Assembly (NCBI GenBank): GCA_034638255.1
Contig: JAWPGT010000037.1
Span: 124,001 to 188,000, forward strand
Length of the DNA: 64,000 bases
Reading direction: 5' to 3'
Source of the DNA: Coprinus comatus
Lineage: Eukaryota > Basidiomycota > Agaricomycetes > Agaricales > Agaricaceae
The translations under genes and the position numbers were made by a program. Under the pieces are notes generated by a model that saw only the letters and a program-made list of their open reading frames with translations, did no database searches and was not told the origin of the DNA. This document shows positions 59,041-64,000 of this stretch, piece by piece. Position 1 is the stretch's first letter, and every line of letters starts with the position of its first letter.

Positions 59041-62000
59041 TTAATTGATTGACAGGGTCTGTTCTTCTTCTAACGACTCCAAAGACACCCCTAATTCCTC
59101 GAGAATAAAGAAAGCTCCATCCGATAAGGGTAAAAGAGCAACAACAGATTCAATTTCTTCAACTGGAATTGTAATAAGGTTATCTTGAGTCGGAAAAGAG
59201 CAAACCATTAATGTTTTATAAGTGTTTGAGTAGATTTCACAGTTAATTGGGCTGGCAAGTGATACCATTGCAAAGGTGGAGGTTATTGTAGGAGAGATCA
59301 TATACTGATAGAAGTACAAGATCTCTCCGAATTGTGGGTTTGAATTGACATCACGATTTCGTAACTATATCCAATTTGTAAATAAATAAAATAAAATAGA
59401 ATAGAATAAAACTCACTTTTACCATTCGATTAGGTCGTGCATTTGAACGAGAGCCTTCGCTCATAGCAGAGCGTGCTAACTGAGTATTGTTGAGCCGTAA
59501 CCGACCTAAACGAAAGATATTGATGATTTCAGGAAGATTGTCAAAGCCAGGATTTTGTTTTCTGACTTGAATTTCAAGTGCACTCCTCTCGAGCAAGGAA
59601 AGTGTATAAGATTTATTGTCGCGAGGTGTGAGAAGTAAAAGACCTGAGTCAAGAAGAATAGATCCCCGTGGAGGTTGTTGAGCAATATCAAGTTCAGGAC
59701 ATTTGATATACAAGCTGTTAACAACAGCTCGTAAAATCCCTCGTTTTGCCAAATTTGCATATGGGCTTGAATGAAGACGGATCTCTTGCCCAAGATTCCC
59801 AATTGTTCTCTCGATCGTCCATTGTGCATAATTGCAAGGAGGTCCATATCGGAAAGTCTCAGGAACCAAATGCCATAAAACATGCATACACTGTCGTACA
59901 AAATGCATACGAGTTGGCTTTCGTTGAACATAGAGAAGTTCAAACTCTTCGAGGAACTGAATTATCAGTTCATGGGCTTCTTCAAGTTCAATTTTCTTTG
60001 GACTTTTCTGGAGAACGATCCGAACAGCACGAACAAGTTTGATGAAGTTAAAATAATATTTGGGAGGGAGGCCGACTTCAAGGAGAATCCCAGGGAGATA
60101 GCCGTAGACGTAGGTATTGAATTCTGTAGCCTTATAACCACTATTCAATTTTTCAGCAGGATTTCGTGGAGGTCGTTCATAAGTTGATGGTAATGAATCT
60201 CGTAGTTTTGCAATTCTTGTACCATGCATCTTCCATACTGATCCTGTGAGTACAGCCCAATCCCAAGTTGATTTATCATCTTCCTTATCACATTTAATAG
60301 TCCCTCGCCATAAAGAAAGGAGAAGATCGGGTATGTTGAGTGAAAGAAGATGCATTACATCAATAGGAAAGCCTCCAGGTATACCGAAGGCCTGGACAGG
60401 CATCCCACTGAAGATACTGGGCTTACAAAGGCCAGTTCGCTTCCGCTCCTGTTCATAGTCGGCATTCGTTTTTGTTTTGAGAAGTGAAAGTAGATTGGTA
60501 TCATAGTAGTTTTGGGAATAGTATGGGGTAAAGTGACGAAGGTTGATATCACCAGGATCGAATATTTTATTCTGTATCTTGTCAGGTAGCTTGAGGTTTG
60601 GATAGTAATGTGAACTGTTGGGTTTTAGCTGCCATGGGACTTGACATTGTCTCCTACATCCATTTGCACCACAATGCCCTACTTCTCCACTGATATCTGC
60701 CATTCCGGGTGCATCAGCAGTCATAAAAGCAATAATTGGTCGTTTGGTAACCACGGTTTTCGTTGAGGCATCGAAGACCTTCAAGCCTTCTTTCTGTAAC
60801 GCGGAGAGGTGATGTAAACCAGGAAATAGATAAGATTCAATGTTTTTTGGTTTTTTTGGACCAGGTATAAAACCCCCAGGTAAGACATAACGTTTCTTGT
60901 ACCGAATGCGAGGATCCATGTCAAGAATTACCCAAACATAAATCCAGCAATCTGATTGCCGATATTGATAGAGCTGCGCACCATCAATCGACAACAGAAG
61001 CAGAACATCGTTATCTTGGATCTTCCCCTCTGTGCACAAACGAAGATATTCACTCCCTGAGTAAATATCCTCATATTCGTCTACCTCAACTCTCCCATCA
61101 GCCTTGGTGTACTTCCGAAATATTTCTTTTGTCTTGTCAACCCTATAACGCATACGGAGAGCACTGTTTTCTTCAGCGAAAAGTGCTTGGATTTGAGGGC
61201 CTAGAGCTATAGTAGAGAAGGTCTTGACTGGAACTTTCTTCCCGCCCATAAGTTTCGGGACATCCCAACGACTTTCACCACACTCAGGACATATGTCCAT
61301 AGTAGCAAAAGGACCAGTAAACCCCACACACGAGTTCAGACACATGTCATGTAAAAGCGTAGCAGAACCTGCTAATGTTGTTGCCTGCTTGTTGATGCGA
61401 TAGAGAGAGATGAAGTCCTCTTCAGGAAAACATAGTTCTAGCCTCCGAATGACCTTAGCATATGTTTCTTGAGAGGACTCCATGGTAGCAAGGAACATGT
61501 TAAGCGCAATAAAAAGATCTCGTCGGTTCTTTATGTCGACCCTTTTGGTGAGTACTGGGTCTCGAAGTCGCTGTAGAGTATCAGGGTCCATCCCAGATTC
61601 ATCCAATTGTGCATCATGTATTGCTTGGATAAAGTCGACAGAGTACTTGAGATCCTTGCGCTGTATATGAATGTTCTTCAACTCTTCCTCGATACGACGA
61701 TTGGTGTAGTCAAAGTCTACTCGAAGACCCTCAATTTCCAAGGGCGCATTGTTGGGTTCGTCCGATAAAAACGAGGAGGGGAGCATATCCCGTAGCTCCT
61801 GAATTTCATCTGGAGTTGGTGGGGGGATGTCATTGAGCAGCGTGTTGAGGTCGCTTTGAGGATTATTAATTTCTTCTTGAGAGATGACAAGGTTTGGATC
61901 CATGGTAGGTATTTCTGGATCAAAAACGTGTATATGTGGACACGTTGTGTTATCATCTAAAGACTAGAATACTATTAGAGGTTTGTTTTAACGTAGAACA

Positions 62001-62342
62001 AACAATACATACCATCTCCCCCTCCTCAGACTGGCTAGACTGAACCCCTTCTACCCCTTGCTGTCCTGGAACGCCATCCCCATTGACTTCCTGCTGTCCA
62101 GTACTCCCTTCAACCACCCGTGCGTCCCTCTGAATCTCTTCCTCTTGTCCTCCTTCTAACCCTCCAATAGTCTCTGGGACCTTATTGCGACGACGATATA
62201 CCTTTCTTGACCGAAAATTGTTGTCATTTTGGAGACCTTTTTCGACTTCGAGCTTGTGCTTGTACCACGTCGTTAACGCAACCTCTTTCCCATGACAGCG
62301 TTTACAGTCACAGGGCCGATAGCGTGGTGATTTCGGCGGCAT
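59041..62342 (-). CDS. Plavaka-type transposase, intact
   Basis: Catalyses cut-and-paste movement of the element. Exons 62013-62342, 59417-61963 and 59041-59364 (introns of 49 and 52 bp) encode 1066 residues without a break. The N-terminus has a zinc-ribbon-like CDCKRCHG motif (residues 12-19). A Cys-rich block (CLNSCVGFTGPF, CPECGESRW) follows in the middle. Then come the RNase-H-fold segments LLLLSIDGAQLYQ, with the first catalytic-type Asp, and IAFMTADAPGMADI, with the second. A further Cys/His knuckle (HCGANGCRRQCQ) and a C-terminal helical domain with GMPVQAFGIPGGFPIDVMHL follow. The last exon (FGEILYFYQYM) matches the usual tail of this family. The start ATG lies 222 bp inside the right TIR. 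The gene appears capable of coding for an active enzyme. Confidence 0.92.
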
Positions 62343-62563
62343 GTGCCGTCAGGGCAGCCAGCGTTTTGGTGTATCGAATGTGGGAGATGGTAAGGTCAAA
62401 TAAGGTCCGCACATAATTGCACTACTATATTAGTCGGCTTACCCTAAGTTACACGACAACAAGAAATATCTACGATAATGCACGACGGTGTCAGAAAGAA
62501 AAGAAGAAAGAAATCTGACCCAGTCGCATGAGAACGGATGGTATTAGACAAGGGCAAGTCCGG

Positions 62564-62604
62564 TCAGATGATCCTGAATGATGCGCGATCAGTTTTTCAC
62601 TGGG
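62564..62604 (-). repeat. Right terminal inverted repeat
   Basis: Reverse complement of 55232-55272 with one mismatch, ending CAGTTTTTCACTGGG. Confidence 0.95.
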
Positions 62605-62611
62605 GTTCAAG

Positions 62612-62972
62612 TACGGTTCATTTTTCTCCCTCCATTTTGCTTCTATATACATCCCAAGTTTTTTAACCTATGCTAACAATGATAACGATAAAACCAGAAA
62701 CAGGCGCATCCAAGCCCAAATGCCACATGTCTGATAAAGGCAATCTCGACAAGATATACAAATTGGAAGTCAAAAGAACAAAAAAAAAAACTGCAAAATC
62801 CCAAGTTCGTCAAAGGAGTTCACGAATATGTCCATTTGAAGTGAATAGTCCCAGCGATAAAGGTAAAGGCAAGGACAAAGGTGAAAAAATAGACAGAAAA
62901 TCGCTCTTCAGATTCTTTAAAAGGAAAGCAATGTCTTTTAAAGATTCTTGTAAGCAAAAGAGAGTCCCTTAA
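62612..62972 (+). pseudogene. RBR ligase relic, 3' part (continues from 55231)
   Basis: The frame from about 62700 reads KPKCHMSDKGNLDKIYKLEV and KRTKKKTAKSQ. This aligns with the segment after RING2 in the complete gene (KKCYLWDKNLDEMHTLEI, KRAAENALSQ). The next residues (SRICPFEVN...DKGKGKDKG) align with the GSKELNID...VKGKQ region. This shows that the transposon inserted in the intron that separates these two parts in the parent gene. The long low-complexity tail of the parent is absent, with a stop at 62972. Confidence 0.7.
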
Positions 62973-63742
62973 AGTCAAGAGTTCAAAGAGAATCGGTTAA
63001 AGAGAGAGGACAGTTTTATGACATCTTATGTATAGTACCTATTAAACACATGTAAGTTATCGATTTATTGTGACGGGTAGTGGTATTTAATACAACACCA
63101 GTGTAAATTTTCTCCTTAGTTTGATACCACCATGTTCACCAGTAAAGCTCCGCCATTCTTCATGAATGGTGTACTCTTGAGGTTGTGACAACACCGGGCC
63201 CTCGCACCCCTAGCGAGTAACTCGCCTTTCATTATGTAGTGACAACATTTAAGTGCCAATTCTGATTTGCGACGATTGTACAAAATAGATGGAATAGTGG
63301 AAGCGCACCATGGTAAACTCCCAGCTCAGTCACTGGATTTATGACAAGAGTGTCGAATCCACAGCCTCATGAAACATAATTGTTTACTATATGTAGGTTA
63401 ATCGCAAACGACTACATATTACAGCGACAGTGGCTCTTTAAGCCAGACATCCCTGAGTAGTACTGCTTGCTGACTGTTTGTTATCATAGTATTGAGCGTC
63501 TTCTGACATTAACAGTAATTGATAGTGATCAGTGATCAGTGACCTAGCGTTTATTTTATATATTATTGTTTTGTTTTTGTTTCCTTTACTATGGTACTGC
63601 TTTCACGATTCAAGCTTACATGACATATATTAACATAAAACTCTTATTTTGAGAAGTCAATACTTGCCTCATAAGGCCCAGGAGAACAATGTCTTCTCCG
63701 CTAAGTACTTTCAATCTCGCACTCCACCTTGGCCATTGCAAC
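62973..63742. other. Intergenic, no gene seen
   Basis: About 770 bp of A+T-rich DNA after the RBR relic. No repeat or conserved frame is recognised. Confidence 0.4.
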
Positions 63743-64000
63743 ATGGCTGATGCTGCAACACTCCCATTTAATATCTTGAAGGGAATCATCGCCATAGACA
63801 CACAAAAAGTCCTCCCCCACCGAATGCTACATCTTTCATCTGTAGACACTGTCCAGTGGAGAATCTAGAGATATGTTGCTTTGTCTCCGAATATTTTCGT
63901 CTTTCATCGATACTGACGGAAAAGCAGCCGAACTTGTGAATCTTTGCTGCATATACTCGAAAGAGGTACACCTTGTTCAATTTCGACCAGACGGTTGAAG
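63743..64000 (+). pseudogene. F-box relic, truncated by the window end
   Basis: Reads MADAATLPFNILKGIIA, then DTQKVLPHRMLHLSSV and QWR before an in-frame TAG. It resumes in another phase with AAELVNLCCIYSKEVHLV and FRPDG. This aligns with the intact F-box gene at 45888-47156 (MVNAAALPLDILEEIFA, DTQKLHPRRMLHLASV, EEYVNMCCVYSKHVPLA, FRPH). It is therefore a decayed paralogue in opposite orientation, cut by the end of the sequence. Confidence 0.75.

Larger units (their letters stand above)
55232..62604 (-). mobile_element. Plavaka-type DNA transposon, 7,373 bp, complete
   Basis: Bounded by 41-bp terminal inverted repeats (55232-55272 and 62564-62604) that begin CCCAGTGAAAAACTGATCG and differ at one position. 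They are flanked by 7-bp duplications. It carries two convergently unrelated genes on the minus strand: a three-exon transposase (59041-62342) and a multi-exon accessory gene (55845-58931). The left subterminal region holds a 10-bp-arm palindrome (CATTATCTGA / TCAGATAATG, 55340-55364) and several CTGACATG / TCAGA words that echo the TIR end, as expected for transposase-binding sites. A solo LTR is nested at 56830-57351. The host site is an RBR ligase relic, whose two halves flank the element. Confidence 0.93.

Overview
The window looks like nuclear DNA of a basidiomycete fungus, most likely an Agaricomycete. The protein families seen point there: a FunK1-type kinase, several F-box proteins, small ricin-B-type lectins, a DUF6699-type protein, an HMG-box regulator and a Plavaka-type DNA transposon. 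Introns are short (mostly 39-72 bp, GT-AG) and intergenic DNA is A+T-rich.

Layout. 0-2.5 kb: a DUF6699-type gene on the + strand. 2.6-11.5 kb: lectin family members, two of them intact, around a decayed FunK1 kinase gene and a ~1 kb terminal-inverted-repeat element. 11.5-16 kb: no gene seen. 15.9-17.5 kb: an intact HMG-box regulator. 17.5-33.3 kb: a gene-poor stretch whose only recognisable gene is an endonuclease III-like DNA glycosylase (23.7-24.8 kb). 33.4-34.5 kb: an F-box-like gene. 36.4-39.5 kb: two tandem related F-box genes, both damaged. 39.5-40.9 kb: an unidentified multi-exon gene or relic. 40.8-45.5 kb: the inverted partner of the 9.6-11.5 kb segment, with another intact lectin, a second ~1 kb element just in front of its start codon, and a lectin gene split by a 278-bp MITE. 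45.9-47.2 kb: an intact F-box gene. 48.2-53.1 kb: a divergent pair, a very long RNF216/TRIAD3-type RBR ubiquitin ligase and the spindle-checkpoint protein Bub3. 54.3-63.0 kb: a three-layer nest. A second, decayed RBR ligase copy is split by a complete 7,373-bp Plavaka-type transposon, and one transposon gene is in turn split by a 522-bp solo LTR. 63.7-64 kb: an F-box relic running off the end.

The most informative structure is the nest at 54.3-63 kb. The transposon has 41-bp terminal inverted repeats with one mismatch, a 7-bp target duplication, a three-exon transposase gene of about 1066 codons, and a second multi-exon gene ending in an AT-hook. The solo LTR has TG...CA ends and a 5-bp duplication; removing it in silico restores a continuous reading frame. 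A second theme is lectin birth and decay: three intact copies plus several relics, with three separate insertions into or beside them.

A caution for any user: several otherwise well-conserved genes (Bub3, the RBR ligase, the DNA glycosylase, the F-box-like gene at 33.4 kb) each carry one or two apparent single-base frameshifts, while neighbours are intact. Assembly indels are as likely as true pseudogenes.
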